NCBI GenBank assembly: GCA_030248225.1
Contig: JASANE010028300.1
Span: forward strand, 1 to 64,000
From: Trileptium ribeirensis
Lineage: Eukaryota > Nematoda > Enoplea > Enoplida > Thoracostomopsidae
Reading direction: 5' to 3'
DNA: 64,000 bases
Below, piece by piece: positions 13,901 through 25,442 of the stretch. Under the pieces are notes generated by a model. It worked only from the letters and a program-made list of their open reading frames with translations. It did not search any database and was not told the origin of the DNA. The number at the start of each line of letters is the position of its first letter. The stretch's first letter is position 1. The translations under genes were made by a program, and so were the position numbers.

Positions 13901-16900
13901 CAGCTGTCGATTCTGTTTTCCGTTTTTAGCTGTGAAGCTTCTAACTCGAGATATAGGTGGCGAAACAAAATTCCCTGATCGCCAAATTTCAAAAATGTGA
14001 AAATTAACTCTTTTGCGGCTCATTTTGATCCGAGTGAGGCGGTTAACAGGTTTAGCATCTAATAAAACGGCATTAATAGACTGAATTTGAGTTTGACCAA
14101 ACAAGAAATTGTCAAGATCCATCCATCCGGTGATGAGTTACTTATGATCTCCACACACAAATAGAAAAGTGATGACTACGATTTTTCCCGCTTGTAAAAC
14201 TCTGCTCGCTTCGTATCAGTAAAGGCACATTTTATGAAATACATTTGCAGCACGTTTGGAAGCCGTGAGACAACTCCTCCCTACCTCGAATTGCTAAAAA
14301 CATCATACTATCGAAATTCAGTAACCACAGGCCGGCCTGAAAAACGTAATTTAACGGGTGCAGAGACCCTCCACTGGGCGAGAGGATACAAAGTGCTTAA
14401 AACAACATGTCCACCGTCCACATAAACTATCAGAATCAATGGGCTACACCACGATAAATGGCCCCTAACGCAAATAATCAATTAGCATAAAAACTGATCT
14501 GAATTTGTCAAATTACGCTTCTTGGGTGTTTTAAGATTAGGGTAATCAATTGAAAACGACTGACATAAACACTGTTGAAAATATTTTTTGAAACTGTGTT
14601 TGTCAAACATTTTATAAGATATTTCAGCTTTTGTTCAATGCAATGATTCAAAACCATCTATTCTCTCTGAAACTGCATCGATGTTGTGAAAGTTGATACC
14701 CGAACCCAGGTTGTCCCTTATTGTGAGAAGGATATCACATCAGCATACATGGCTAGGTCACCGTTGTACCATAAACCCTTACAGCACTGGAAGCAATGTA
14801 TTCGTAGAAATTCAGAAAAAATCAACATTCGCAATCTTGTTAGGTTTTGTTGAGAGCCCATTACCACTCCTCAAAAATCCCGGGAATCCTTGGGTCTAAA
14901 AACTCGGCACCGATCAATAGGAGTCCCCACAGAGCTTGCTTACTATCAGTGAAGAAATGGTATTCGAGAGTGTATTCGCGACCTCAAGACAATAATTGCA
15001 GCCACTTTCTTGTTATTAAATTGTGTAAAAGTTTACCACATTTTGAACATCGAACAATGGCAAACCTGATAGTGTTTTCAAAGGTGTCAATCACTGCGAC
15101 TCGTTATTGGTCTGCCTTAAATGTGTCGGATACATCTAAGACGTTTGCAGAAATCCTTTTTTACTGGCAAGCGGACTCTAGCAGATCGGGTTTGTGAAAC
15201 ATTCCTTTAAGAACAATCGGCTTGTGCAACAAATGGGATGATATAATGCATACTATGAGAAAAATTGAAATCAATATTGCAGCCTGACGGCTGTGACAAA
15301 AATTGAAAAGAGATGATCGAAAGAGATGATACAAAATTATCTAAAACGACTCTTTCTAGCCAATGTTAAACAGGAATGACCCACCGTAATATCGTCGGGC
15401 AAAGCACAACCGTAGACTTTGGTCGTCGGCGAATCTAAAATAAAAGTAAACATATTTCATCGCTGACTTCTATTTATCGTTTCATTTTTTCTGCAGCTCC
15501 GAACAAGTTTGGCGAAAGTGCATCTGAAACAATCTAATGTCAAACATTCAACTCCGGTCAGATGCTCATAAACTCAACGAAGGCAGTGTAGTATCTTCCG
15601 AGTAGGTACACAGTTTCTGACGTCTTCCACTAATAACTATTCATTAATTAAATGGAATGGAAGAAAACAAAACCGTATATCACCGTGGACTGACACTGTT
15701 TTCAGCACATGTGCCAAGACCAAACGGGATTGCGAAGAATAGTGTAACGTCTCAGCCGAATGAAATTTTCGACGAGAATGCGGCGCTATTTCTAAAGGAC
15801 TGCAGGGCTGGCATTAAACAATCAGCGGAATATCGTTGTGTGCACAGAGGCTGTGAAGCCACAAACGAAATCAATTTCAACACTTAAATTGGCTTTACTA
15901 AATTCGACAGAACTATGTTTAGATTAATCTTTAGAAAGTCAGATAAAATTGAATTACCGAATACTTATCAAATAATTAACCTCAGTTTGAACTCACCTAC
16001 TGACTCAATTTTAATTCAAATAGCAGCTAAACTTAAAATCAGATGTGAAATGAAATTCAGATAATTAGAGAATCTAAATTGATTTCTCGCTATTAGAACT
16101 CAAAACTCATTTCAATTTGTAGCATCAGTTGAAACTGATTTAATTCCATTCGAATTCAGTCCCTACAAATCGAGTGAATTTCATTTCAGCTTGTATTTTT
16201 ACCGTTATCTGGACATACATCGGTATGCAAAGATAACATTTTTGATCAGTTACAGAAATGGAGCCAGCAAAGCGAGCGGAGTTTCCACTGATTTCAGTAT
16301 GGGGTATGGCGGTATCTCAAATTATATTATTTGCACAAAACATGAAAAATACGTTAATTTCTCATTCATCAACGATTTAAAAGAAATCAAGTTTAGCCTA
16401 ACTTTTGCGAATCTTCACTGACTCCCACTGCTGTAAATAATGTTCACATTAAGATTGAGAGACTTAAAGCAACGCGACATCACTTGAAAAAGACTAAACT
16501 GAGCAATAACTTACCCGTTTTGTCTTTGGCCTCCTTCGATATTTTCGGCCCGATTCCTTGGCCTTGGCGCCAGCCCATTTTGCGCAACAATCGAATGCCG
16601 ATGCTGTCTCTAAACGGTAAAATATATTGATATTGCAAAGAGCGTAAATATTTGCCAAAACTTGCTGAACATATCCGATAAATGATCGGTCTACAATAAA
16701 TTTTGGTTGCCAGAATATAACAAAGAATTCAACGAACAGAACTCTGCTCAACCCCCAAATCTTACAAACTGGCAAAGGTACGCGAATGGAGAATTTTAGC
16801 TGCAACACTGCGGATTCAGCCACGCAAATATATGTGAATACGCACATTTTTCGAACATACGTATTCACATGTGCAACCCATTAAGTGGATATTCTGTGAA

Positions 16901-19900
16901 AAGAAAAGACGCATCTGCATGAATACAAAATAACGTTTATTATTCAAATAATGCGTAGTTCACATTAAGATGCTTTCACTCACTGCACACGGTTACGTAA
17001 GAACTACAATGCTCGTTACACTGCAGTTGCCGTTACATTGTAATGATGGTATTATCAGTCGCTACACGCTGCGTGTGCCAGCTGACATTTTTGAACGATG
17101 CTTGTAGCGACTATAGCGGTTGATGTTACACTGCTTGTAACAACAATGTTGTAATGTTCTTGCCGTCTGTAACGGCAAAAAAGGTAGTCGCACGACCTTG
17201 TAATGAACAACATCTTGGCACCGCAGCTGTAACAGAAATCTTAGTATCTGCACGCCAGTTAGTTAAGGGTTCATGAACGTTGGTGTAATAAGCCTTGCTT
17301 AGTTATCAACAGAAGCTGGGTTACCCCGGCAATGTATCTGTAATTTTTGTACAATTTTTGAAATAGTACTGCATGCCGTAAGACCCACCTCCCAGAACCA
17401 AGCACGATTCCACGATAATCAGCTAAATTACTAAAATTTGTTGTATCTGTGATAAATTCGAGGTTGTTGAAAATAATGTATTAATTATTGTATGTATCTG
17501 TATCCGTTGCTGGATTGGTATTGTACCTGTTGAGATCCAAGTTATTGAGGTTCTTCATCTAATTCTTAATTTGTTGCATCTGTGGTTGTACGTTTTCAAG
17601 TTGCTGGTTAGATTCATTTGAGCGCCCCTGTGACATCCTTTTTGAAATGGTACTGTATACCCTAGGACCCTTGATCGATGCATGTTTTCGTGGTTTTTGA
17701 TCTAATGCTATGATTTGTTGCATCCGTGATTGCGTCTGAGGTTGCTAAAGCGACACCAAGATTCATTAAAAATAGCGGGGACTACAAGTGTTCCATTCTC
17801 TGCCAATTCGTGAATTGACCCACCTTAAAAACAAATGTTACGTTAATAAGTCAGTATATTATGAATATATAGTAGGCCCAACGGTCCGACGGATTAGGGG
17901 CATTGATTGTTGATGGTTGATATCCTCAGGGTTAGATATTTACCGCCTACACCCACATTTTTACCGATTTTAGCTCAATTTTTGTAAAATGCACGGAGCA
18001 GGGAGTTGGGCATTCGGGAGAGGGAAGGAGGTAACCCCCGTATGGATACCTATGGACTAGTTACTCAATTTTTAACTGACAACTCAAAAATATTATATTT
18101 TTTCATATTTCTCGAAATTAATCCAACGCTGCATATATATTTATATACTAATTCGTGGCAATATTTTCGCAGAATTTTAAAATAGAGGAGCGATGATGTT
18201 CAAGTAGGAATTTTGGTTGTGCAAGGTGTTATCGTTTGTACTGTCTATATATTAAATAGAATTCTGCCGTTGTAAAGACAAAGACCGAATTTTATGGCCA
18301 ATCACAAATTTCATACGTTCTTACCACCGATACCAGCATGAAATATAAGTACACCGTATTCCCCGTTAGAAGTTGGTGAAATTTTAACAAAATTTAGTTC
18401 AAGGCCAAATTATTATTAATATTGCAGGTTCGAAGTGATACATAGATAAGTGAATATGAGGATTTTGTTACCTTGAACCCAATATTTCAAACCTTTTCGG
18501 TGTCTTAGGTATTCAAGGTCGACAAACACGATTTCCAGAATTTAGTTTCTTCTCATCTGTTTGGTTATATATTTCTTTCAACTAATTTGGAGTCCGTATA
18601 CGTTTTACCATACGATGAAGATAAGGTTGGGGGCATATGAAGTCTAGCATGCCTGTAATATATATAACTTTTAAATGTGTTCAGTGTCGACTATAGCCGA
18701 ATTCATATTTACCGAATGAATTTAGGTTTTTATCAGTAATATTTGGTTATGCGTTGTTTTCTGAATTTTTAGATACAGCGGTATGTGTTCTGGGGCACGC
18801 AGAATGCGAATTTGATGTTCGTTAACTCCTATCAGACACGCAATGCAAGGCTTCAGGTGTTGCAAAAGTTTTATGGTAGTATTATATACATCGCGTAGAA
18901 ACACTGCTACGCTTGATTAAATATAATCGTAACCATGGCTGAACCACGCTTGTTCTATTTCTCACTCCTCGCTCGCGAGATACTGCGTAATATATCGTAT
19001 AGCTTTCTGCTACTTACACACCGGAAATTACATTGCTGTGCAGCGAAGGATTTTTTTACAGCTGTGATGCAAAGATATATTTGTTCATTACTCGATAGTG
19101 CGACAAACCTTATTGACGTTACCCCGGTGTGCAAATTACAACATTGTTGTTACAAGCAGTGTAACATCAACCGCTATAGTCGCTACAAGCATCGTTCAAA
19201 AATGTCAGCTGGCACACGCAGCGTGTAGCGACTGATAATACCATCATTACAATGTAACGGCAACTGCAGTGTAACGAGCATTGCAGTTCTTGCGTAACCG
19301 TGTGCAGTGAGTGAAAGCATCTTAATGTGAACAACGCATAAGACCTCTTCAAAAAGCTAGTATTTCTACAGCCTCTTCGGTTCACACCGGAACTCTTCAT
19401 CTGTTGAAACAAAAATGGACATTTAATCATTTGATTAATTTCGATACCGATGTTAATAACGTGTTAAGCAAATTTTCGATTCGGGATAGAATAATTCTCC
19501 TACCATTTCAGAATAATGAAAAATTCACCGATTTGTGCTGCCGCAATTGTTTTCCAACATTGGAAATACGGAAATGACTATTGTCTGCCGAGCTGGCAAT
19601 GCTGTAGTATGTTTCGACTAAATTGAAGTTTTGCGCTGAAGTAGCTTCTTCCTGCTGATTCTTCTTTGGATATCACTCCAAGGTGTTGAAAAACGCCAGT
19701 ACTCGTTGTTTGTGGAACTGGATGCATCAGTTAGCTGTATACTTGAATTGAAAAGATCATTTTTGGATCCTGAATAAAATAATTCGGATAAGAAGCTGGC
19801 TGACCATTCCGCAATGAGTCGGCTTAGCAATTCATTATATCTGCTGCTGCATAGCAATTCTTTAAACATGAGCTTTGATTAGTTTGCCTTTGCGGATCCT

Positions 19901-22900
19901 TCGCGTTTCTACTCTTAGAAGGATGTGACTCGTGTTCGCGTTGCTCGTGGAATCCATCCCTTCATAAGCTATCGACGTCGGCAAAGATGAATCTTTCGAC
20001 TAGCGCTCACAGTGTTCGGCATTCAACTAAATGCAAATTCGTTTGTGAAGACAAACCAATTCCAGCAGCGAGTATGTCGTTAAAATCAATACAAACTAGA
20101 AGGATGGAAACACGTAAAAAGCAAAAAACGAGCTTACCGCACTGGTCGAAGCATGTTCTCAATCATCTCAGCTTCCCCACCAAGCGACGATACTTTGCCT
20201 TCCTGGTGCTGCCGTTTATGCAGTTGTCGGCTCAAAAGATCGTCACTTGACGCATAGTCGCTCGTCGCTCGAACTTTATGCTTGTCCAGCGTAAACGCTT
20301 TTTTGTCCTGAAATACAACAAGGGAACGTAGCCGGTTGCATCGTATGACCATTCGTAATAGAGTAGTTTTTTCCCGCTGGGTTTAATGCCAATAAACTAT
20401 TTGCGTTGGAATATAACTTAACTACATGATTTGGCTACGCGAATTTAGCACATAAATTACACACAGACAATTATTGTTATTTTTTCTTTGCTACTAGTAG
20501 CCTAAGGCACATACAGCCACGTTTGTACTCTTTACGTGTGTAAAAGTCGGACGCGCTAACGTTCATCCGCGGCCAGACAAAATTGCGACCGCCCGCGTCT
20601 GCACCCATTTCAGTTCTGCACCTGATTAAAACGAGTCAGGCAGACAATCAATAGAGGATCTACGGTGATAATGTAAGGATATTTTGCCGACATCCCATTG
20701 CAACACCACACTCCTGAACAAGTTTGTATTTACAACAAACCAGCATCATTTTGGTATGCTAGAGCATTTACCGCGTTTAGTATCGACAGTTGCGCCCCAA
20801 AATGACACGAAAAAGTAAATGTTCTGAAGTTTCAGCAGCTGCATACATTAGAGCTTGTCTCATCGCCAAGGTGATCAACTCTGAGTGTTGATTTAGAGAG
20901 CCGTTCACAGATATATTGTGCATCAAATTATAGAAAACGCTATGTTGCTTTAGTCGTTGAGGAGATCGCTTGTTGCATAGCGATATGCAACTACTTAGAG
21001 CATAAAATGTTCTACAGAATGATACAAATAACACCCAAATAGCTCTAGAGCTTAAGGAGATATTGCCGTTTGTGTATTTTGGGTCTCATTGCCCTTCGAA
21101 TATACAATTTTTCCGCAACGTAAATAATGACAAAAGTAACACTAGATAGTGAACTGCTGCACAAAATGAGACCAAGCACCCATATAGCTCGAGCGTTTGT
21201 GGATATATTGCCTTTTTCGTGTATTTTAGGGTTTCATGGGCCCACTTGAAACCCACTTAGTCTCAGACTCCGTATCTTTAAAAATTCTTAACACAGCTAT
21301 AATATATGGATACAAATATATAGTCTTACAAAGTTTCTTTTGTCCTACAAAATAACCCTACTTTGGCTAAGATACCTACTGCTGGCAATATATAACGTGT
21401 TTTGGTGGACCCCATTTGGCCCAGTTTTACGACACGAAGGAGATAAAATCCGTATTCGCCTCTACCTGAAGCGCACAAACAGAGTTTTTGAGCTTTCCAA
21501 TGAGCTATCACTCAGGTCAATCCGCCCCGCCGAATTTGAGTTATGTGTGTTGCCAAAACTGAAACTGGCAAAATTTACCGCTCTGGCCAGTGAGAATTCT
21601 TTGCTACGCTCGTTCCCCTCACTACACTCAGAATTCAATTATTCTCTGTTGTCCTCATGGCATACATGTCAGCATTCAATGTATTGTTCCCAGTTATTAC
21701 TTATATATAGCAATCTTTAGTCTATCTCTGTTGAGTTTCCCAAGATATCTGGTCTTATATTTATTCAACACAGGAAAAATATATATGTCCGGCTACAATC
21801 ACTACGATGTTCAACTTCACGATTGACTGGGTACTGTCTCCGAACTATCTACGCACGATAAAGGCGTTCGCGTAAGTGACACTAGATGAATTTTCGATCT
21901 GGACTACGCTGATGATGTAGCCATTCTGTCGGAAACAGAGGCACAGCTGCAACAAACCATAGACCTATTGCAGTAGCGCGGCAAAAGAGTCGGGCTCAGG
22001 ATAAACGCCAAAAAGACAAACGTTTTGACATGCTGCTGTTCAACACCACCGAGCATCACTCTGGACGACGATGTAATCCAGAATGTCGACACTTTTTCCT
22101 ATCTTGGGTCAGTAATCACTCATTGTGGCTCGACAGCTGCCGATATCGGTAACCGCATAGCGGCTGCCTTATTCGCCTTTAGAAAACTACAAAAGGATCT
22201 CTGGCGTCAACGCGAGATATCGACAGCTACAAAGATGAAGATCTTTGAAGCCTCCATCCGGTCTATTTTGTTCTACGGCGCCGAAACCTGGTCTGTCCAG
22301 ACAAACTACATCTACGCCCTTGGCGTCTTCGAAAGGCTTTGTCTTAGACGAATCCTCGGCCCCACGAAGTTTGATCGTGTGACCAACAATGACCTCTATG
22401 TGCAAGCGGACGCGAAGCCAACATCGAATTGGAGATCAAGAAACGTCGTCTTAAATGGCTGGGTCATGTTCTTCGGATGCACAATGATCGGTTGCCAAGC
22501 AAAGTCCTTCTCGCATAACCTCCAGCGGATTGGAAACGACCACGCGGCCGTGCTGCAGTGACCTGGAAGCGTTTGGTCATCTCGGACATGGAACGCGCTT
22601 TCAGAGAAATAGCCTGGCGAACATGGCGGAATCGTCTAATCAGCGTTATGCTCGAAGCTGCTCAAGACCGGTCCAGCTGGAAATCTCGGATATCGTAAGC
22701 ATTGGCGCCCCGTCACGGAGCAAGGTAAATACAATCGCTAACCAATCCAATCTTCCCGTCTTAAAGTCGTGCCTTAAGCTCTCCCTGTGCATTCTCCGCA
22801 AAAGTAGGACGCGCAGACGGCAAACTTGGTTCTGGTCTACGCAGCTTAGTTTTTGCTCCAACCTCGCAAGCCCACCAGCCACCTCGTTTCCCATAACACC

Positions 22901-25442
22901 AGTGTGACCTCTAACCCAAGTTATCATTACTCCGTTTAGAGCCCCAGACAGCCAACTACAGCAATCTGACACGTAAGGAATTCACACATTAGTTATCTAA
23001 TGTTTTCAACGCATCCTGGCTATCGCAGAAAATTAGTATACTTTTCCTTCAGTATCCAATTTATGCAGTGCGCTAATCCACTCGCATTCGGCTTGAGCAA
23101 TCGATGAATAACGGCCTAGTGGCTTTGACACCACAGTACCGTTCCGGTTGCGCACACCAGCCCGAACTGTAACCACGGCCTTTTTCCCAGTACGGAACCG
23201 TCTGCATATCAGACAATGCCCCCGTCTGCTTCACAGCCCCTTAAAGCATTTGAGTAGTAAACATAACACCAGAATTTTTTTTAATTATACTATCACAGGG
23301 AATGTTCACAACTTCAGAACTCTTGCATGCATATCGTATATAAATATATTTACCTCAAACGTAACTGACTCACCTCTTCATCCATAAGGTCATCCAGCGT
23401 GTGCGTTGTAAATTCGGATTTAGCATCTCGGCTTGAAACAAAACTTGATGGGGTGAACCCTGAATATATATCAAAAATACTTTACTACTAACGACCGTTC
23501 CAAAAAAGTATACCAATCACAAAAATAACGTTGAACAAATTACAACGGGGTTTTCAGCAACCTCAATCACCTAAGACCTCAAATTGATTGATTGTACAGT
23601 GAGTCCCTTCCCTGGGGCTACATTGCGTGTTTTAGATATGACATATCAGTCAAATGTAGGTTTGAATGCTCGTTGTCGGCAATTACGAAATATGAAACTG
23701 ATCAACTGGTTTTTCCATTCGCTGAAAATTTTGCCAGGTGGCATGAACCGAAGCCCCCTGGTGGGTTCTGAATTTAGGTGCGCCCGATTTTGCCAGGTGG
23801 CATTTTCCAAGAGAAAAACGGTTAAAAATAGTGTCATAAACACTGCCAAAACGCTTTGGATGGAGAAAAAACGATTTTGACATAATTGTTTAATTTTTTG
23901 GCTTCAGAATAAAATTTTAGTACAAATTTTGATTAAATTTTATATATATACTTTGGACCGATTGGAAGCAAAAATATTTCTCAGAGGCAATGAACCGGGG
24001 GAGCCCAAAATTTTGCCATGGGGTATATATAAACTAGAAGGCACCTGTTTTGAACCAGGGAGAACCGAAAATGCCAGGGGGCCCTCATCCCCGAATGTGG
24101 AGAGCTCATACCGGCATAATAAAAGGCACAAATTTTTGACAAAGGCATATACCATTCTGAAACCACTTGAACCCTGAAAAAAAATAAGAAATTTTCACTA
24201 TATTTCCCTCCAGGCGCCTTCACTGGAAACTCCGCTCGTTCCGTTTCAATTACAAAGTCGACCCAATCTGGAGACGTCGATATGGCCACTTCAGGTTCCC
24301 CAACATTTGTCATAAGAAAAAAGCAATTACAAGCAACGTCGTGCACCATAAAGTGCATAGTTAAGTTGAGCTTTTATCAAAATATTCATTTTCGAGCTAC
24401 GATTCAAGGTTTAAAAAATATTCCAAAAAGTGAAATTTTCACAATTTCGACCAGGTTGGTTTCTTGCTTGCTGTTGGATAGACTTATACGATTAGTCAAC
24501 CAGTTAAACCAACTGGTTTCGTGTTTTAAACCCATATTGGGTATACACTGCGCAGCAGCACAGAGGTTAACTGAACCAAATTTTGGCATTAAATTTTGTC
24601 AAACTAAGCATTTTTCCATGGTATTTGGTAGTTTCTCAAAATATATAGTGCATGCAAAAAGCAGTTAATTTTGTGTCTATCATCCGTATGCAAGAAACTT
24701 AAATCTCTAATGGATGGTTATAATGACTACAACCGAAGACGTTCCGACTAGCTATTTAAAATTTTTGTTTCTTGCCGTGAGCTATAAAATGTAGGAGATA
24801 TCTGTGTAAAAGAATGTAAGAGATTTGTTGGCTACAAAAGCCAAAAGTTTTTACTATCTAGAGGAGACAAAACGGGGTCCAGTTACCTACATTTTATTTG
24901 CATGAAACCTGAAACGATAACTATTTGTCACACATAGTGATATGTGGGCATTGCCTAATCACATGTATATATTATCTAATCGATCTTATTATTTTCATCG
25001 GTTACGCTTGTGATCAGATCGAACCATATTTGGATTTCTAAATTTTTTGAAAGTGTAAATATCTGAATACTTTTAAAAAATTTTAGCTCACCGTGATGAC
25101 CTTGAAAAGATAGTTTAGCAACAGTTTACCTGAAAAAAGTGGCTAAAACAGTAATTATTTAACATTGTGACTAATTTGTTGTGATCCGTCGATTTTGCAC
25201 GCCGCTAAAGTCCAAGCATTATATTATGCTTCATTCAAAATTAACTGTTTTAAAATATTCAGACGAAAATCTTCGGGTAAAGTGAAAACTAATCACCCGC
25301 TTACCTTCCTTCGAACCCACTGTATTAAAATACCCGGAAGAAAATCCACCGGTAAACGCGCCGTGAAGTCGTTGCCGACCGATTTCATCGCGGACCGTCA
25401 AGTCCTTGTCGCGCTTCAAAGCGGTGCTCGTCGAGGGTTGCT
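4856..25442 (-). CDS. GPATCH1: GPATCH1 orthologue, G-patch spliceosomal protein (eleven exons placed, N-terminus missing)
   Basis: GPATCH1 proteins are nuclear, associate with spliceosomes, and use their G-patch to act with a DEAH-box helicase; that is family knowledge. Translated exons follow the family landmarks in order: [34 protein letters not shown], the G-patch ([20 protein letters not shown]), [70 protein letters not shown] and [15 protein letters not shown]. Splice phases agree at nine of the ten joins. The exception is 11210 to 8375 (phase 1 into phase 0), so one exon there was missed. The first coding exon, upstream of 25442, was not found. Placed exons total 1,512 nt including the stop, about 500 residues, well below the roughly 930 of human GPATCH1. 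The middle KPFA region and the long Lys-rich tail are absent or unplaced. Confidence 0.9.
4983..6535 (-). other. GPATCH1 intron (last)
   Basis: AT-rich, with no repeat or nested gene recognised. Confidence 0.5.
6536..6666 (-). CDS. GPATCH1: GPATCH1 exon ([19 protein letters not shown])
   Basis: Acceptor GTTCAG, donor GTAAGC. Contains [19 protein letters not shown] then [10 protein letters not shown]. This is the most diagnostic GPATCH1 block ([30 protein letters not shown]). 131 nt, phase 0 in and 2 out. Confidence 0.95.
6667..7405 (-). other. GPATCH1 intron
   Basis: No repeat structure or nested gene recognised. Confidence 0.45.
7406..7563 (-). CDS. GPATCH1: GPATCH1 exon (probable), [15 protein letters not shown] block
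   Basis: Acceptor ATTGCAG, donor GTACAT. 158 nt, phase 1 in and 0 out, matching both neighbours. [20 protein letters not shown] resembles the family segment where a short run ending SSRFT precedes an acidic linker. Sequence support alone is modest; the phase fit on both sides is what persuades me. Confidence 0.65.
8192..8375 (-). CDS. GPATCH1: GPATCH1 exon ([15 protein letters not shown])
   Basis: Acceptor ATCACAG; donor GTAAGC after an A-rich exon end. Starts [20 protein letters not shown], the counterpart of IYPPPELPRDYRPVHYFRP. The rest ([19 protein letters not shown] and onward) is not conserved to my eye. 184 nt, phase 0 in and 1 out, which fits the exon at 7406-7563. A plus-strand open frame over this exon is a shadow. 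Confidence 0.85.
8685..8847. mobile_element. Tc1/mariner-like MITE
   Basis: 163 bp flanked by TA on each side (8683-8684 and 8848-8849). The ends CAGTCGCGG and CCGCGACTG are inverted copies, followed inward by AT-rich sequence with repeated TTTCGAT motifs. TA duplication plus CAGT ends suggests Tc1/mariner. No coding capacity. Confidence 0.65.
9250..9294. repeat. Mariner-like terminal repeat, single end
   Basis: CCCACTCGACTGTA at about 9281-9294 has the form of a mariner-like terminus followed by TA, preceded by a TTTCGATTATA stretch related to the 8.7-kb element. Its partner end was not identified; fragments near 9.53 and 9.8 kb look related. Confidence 0.4.
9890..10975. repeat. Triplicated 350-bp repeat
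   Basis: Three diverged tandem copies, period about 350 bp. The anchor GGGTCGAGGAAYCA recurs near 10061, 10409 and 10759, followed each time by CCCCATGAA, CTTAATCGAAA, CATCGGCAT and CTTGCTTCCG blocks. A relative lies at about 25855-26065. Open frames here follow the repeat, not a gene. Confidence 0.8.
11210..11330 (-). CDS. GPATCH1: GPATCH1 exon ([12 protein letters not shown])
   Basis: Continues IRGQ with [20 protein letters not shown] then MSKYDFALG, matching AFGVGALEEEDDDIYATE and YDTVL of the family. Acceptor TTTTAG, donor GTTAGT. Leaves in phase 1, which does not fit the next exon I could place (8375), so an exon carrying the usual FxLAS region is missing between them. Confidence 0.93.
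11211..11329 (-). other. GPATCH1: GPATCH1 acidic segment [14 protein letters not shown]
   Basis: Within the exon at 11210-11330, seven of fourteen residues are Asp or Glu. This acidic run directly after AFGVG is a shared feature of GPATCH1 proteins. Confidence 0.7.
12043..12294 (-). CDS. GPATCH1: GPATCH1 exon ([12 protein letters not shown] ... GIRGQ)
   Basis: 84 whole codons between a TTTCAG acceptor and a GTGAGT donor, phase 0 at both ends. Contains [19 protein letters not shown], matching the family PRDVTPVDFTPKDNVHGLAY block, and ends KEKIGIRGQ, matching RKLGISGQ. Confidence 0.93.
12844..13249. mobile_element. MITE with about 85-bp inverted repeats
   Basis: Ends ATAAAAATTTTGTAGGA and its inverse. 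The similarity continues inward through ACTCGGTCAT, GTGTACTTTC and TTTTTCGG for about 85 bp at each side. The interior is GC-richer with no open frame of note. It sits in the GPATCH1 intron between exons 12043-12294 and 15385-15434. No convincing target duplication. Confidence 0.7.
13487..13545. repeat. Short direct repeat
   Basis: AATTGCAGGAGTGATGTTGCA occurs twice about 43 bp apart, with a third partial copy between. Small intronic tandem duplication. Confidence 0.6.
13550..15384 (-). other. GPATCH1 intron, right part
   Basis: Unique-looking AT-rich sequence. Several open frames of 60-116 codons without domains or conserved splice context. No gene supported. Confidence 0.45.
15385..15434 (-). 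CDS. GPATCH1: GPATCH1 micro-exon ([13 protein letters not shown])
   Basis: 50 nt. Acceptor TTTTAG, donor GTGGGT. The family has VKIYGCALPPG directly after the G-patch; here the read is [16 protein letters not shown]. Phase 1 in, 0 out. Confidence 0.9.
15435..16514 (-). other. GPATCH1 intron
   Basis: No repeat or nested exon recognised. Confidence 0.45.
16515..16609 (-). CDS. GPATCH1: GPATCH1 exon encoding the G-patch core
   Basis: Joined to the exon before, it reads [20 protein letters not shown] then [12 protein letters not shown]. This is the G-patch heart (MGWxxGxGxG) in the GPATCH1-specific form LLRKMGW. Acceptor TTTAG, donor GTAAGT, phase 2 in and 1 out. Confidence 0.95.
16951..17155 (+). 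repeat. Left inverted arm of transposon copy 2
   Basis: Pairs with 19135-19339. Includes repeated TGTAAC/GTTACA motifs, comparable in role to the TTGCA motifs of copy 1 but different in sequence. Confidence 0.75.
19135..19339 (-). repeat. Right inverted arm of transposon copy 2
   Basis: Inverted counterpart of 16951-17155 with only scattered differences. Confidence 0.75.
20138..20307 (-). CDS. GPATCH1: GPATCH1 exon between MDEE block and G-patch
   Basis: Acceptor TTGTCCTG read on the minus strand as CAG before GACAAAAAAGCG; donor GTAAGC. Starts [20 protein letters not shown] and ends [10 protein letters not shown] plus two bases of the next codon. 170 nt, phase 0 in and 2 out. Weakly conserved sequence; accepted because of position and exact phase fit. 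Confidence 0.88.
20308..21799 (-). other. GPATCH1 intron, left of the LINE fragment
   Basis: A 126-codon plus-strand open frame at 21340-21720 has no recognised domain. Otherwise no exon or repeat identified. Confidence 0.4.
21800..22690 (+). pseudogene. LINE reverse transcriptase fragment (3' end of ORF2), decayed
   Basis: Reads FNFTIDWVL, then the RT catalytic box [10 protein letters not shown] (about 21902-21925), then [28 protein letters not shown] and, after a frame change near 22430, [20 protein letters not shown] and [15 protein letters not shown]. This order is that of the RT palm-thumb and C-terminal end of RTE/CR1-type non-LTR elements. Broken by an in-frame stop (near 21975) and frame changes, and truncated at the 5' side, so dead. 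It lies in a GPATCH1 intron on the opposite strand. Confidence 0.9.
22740..23190 (-). pseudogene. Retroelement RNase H fragment, decayed
   Basis: On the minus strand the frame at about 22740-22972 reads [21 protein letters not shown], the conserved last part of retroelement RNase H (WVxGHxGxxGNExA). Upstream, in mixed frames, [11 protein letters not shown] and ILFSDSQDALK-like reads match earlier RNase H blocks. Stops and shifts make it a relic. Directly abuts the plus-strand LINE fragment, so it comes from a different element. Confidence 0.7.
23374..23459 (-). CDS. GPATCH1: GPATCH1 exon ([10 protein letters not shown] ... MDEE)
   Basis: Acceptor TTCAG, donor GTGAGT. The join restores a Gly codon and reads [11 protein letters not shown], matching GWTPSTFVSSR of the family. 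Ends DDLMDEE, matching EDFMDEED. 86 nt, phase 1 in and 0 out. Confidence 0.92.
23460..25304 (-). other. GPATCH1 intron
   Basis: GC-richer patches at about 23720-23800 and 23980-24090 carry the motif TTTTGCCAGGTGGCAT and similar, suggesting a dispersed repeat. No exon found. Confidence 0.45.
25305..25442 (-). CDS. GPATCH1: GPATCH1 exon (conserved N-terminal block)
   Basis: Acceptor TCTAG, donor GTAAGC. Encodes [20 protein letters not shown] followed by the near-invariant block [20 protein letters not shown]. Enters in phase 1 (needs one base from the exon before) and leaves in phase 1. The preceding exon, which should carry the start codon and the acidic EEDxxxYGTxLE-type stretch, was not located between 25.4 and 36 kb. 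Confidence 0.92.

Larger units (their letters stand above)
16951..19339. mobile_element. DNA transposon with long terminal inverted repeats (copy 2)
   Basis: Inverted arms of about 205 bp at 16951-17155 and 19135-19339, highly alike. The outermost bases ATGCGTAGTTCAC and GTGAACAACGCAT match the ends of the element at 491-2850, while the arm interiors differ. Total 2,389 bp against 2,360 bp for copy 1. No transposase frame recognised; the 97-codon frame at 18935-19228 runs into the right arm and is not a gene. Lies in the GPATCH1 intron upstream of the G-patch exon. Confidence 0.75.

Noticed and set aside
18935..19228. 97-codon frame reading [20 protein letters not shown]
   Set aside because: It runs into the right inverted arm of transposon copy 2, and the same peptide piece appears from the left arm.
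22530..22907. 125-codon plus-strand frame
   Set aside because: Mixture of out-of-frame LINE sequence and the antisense of the RNase H fragment.
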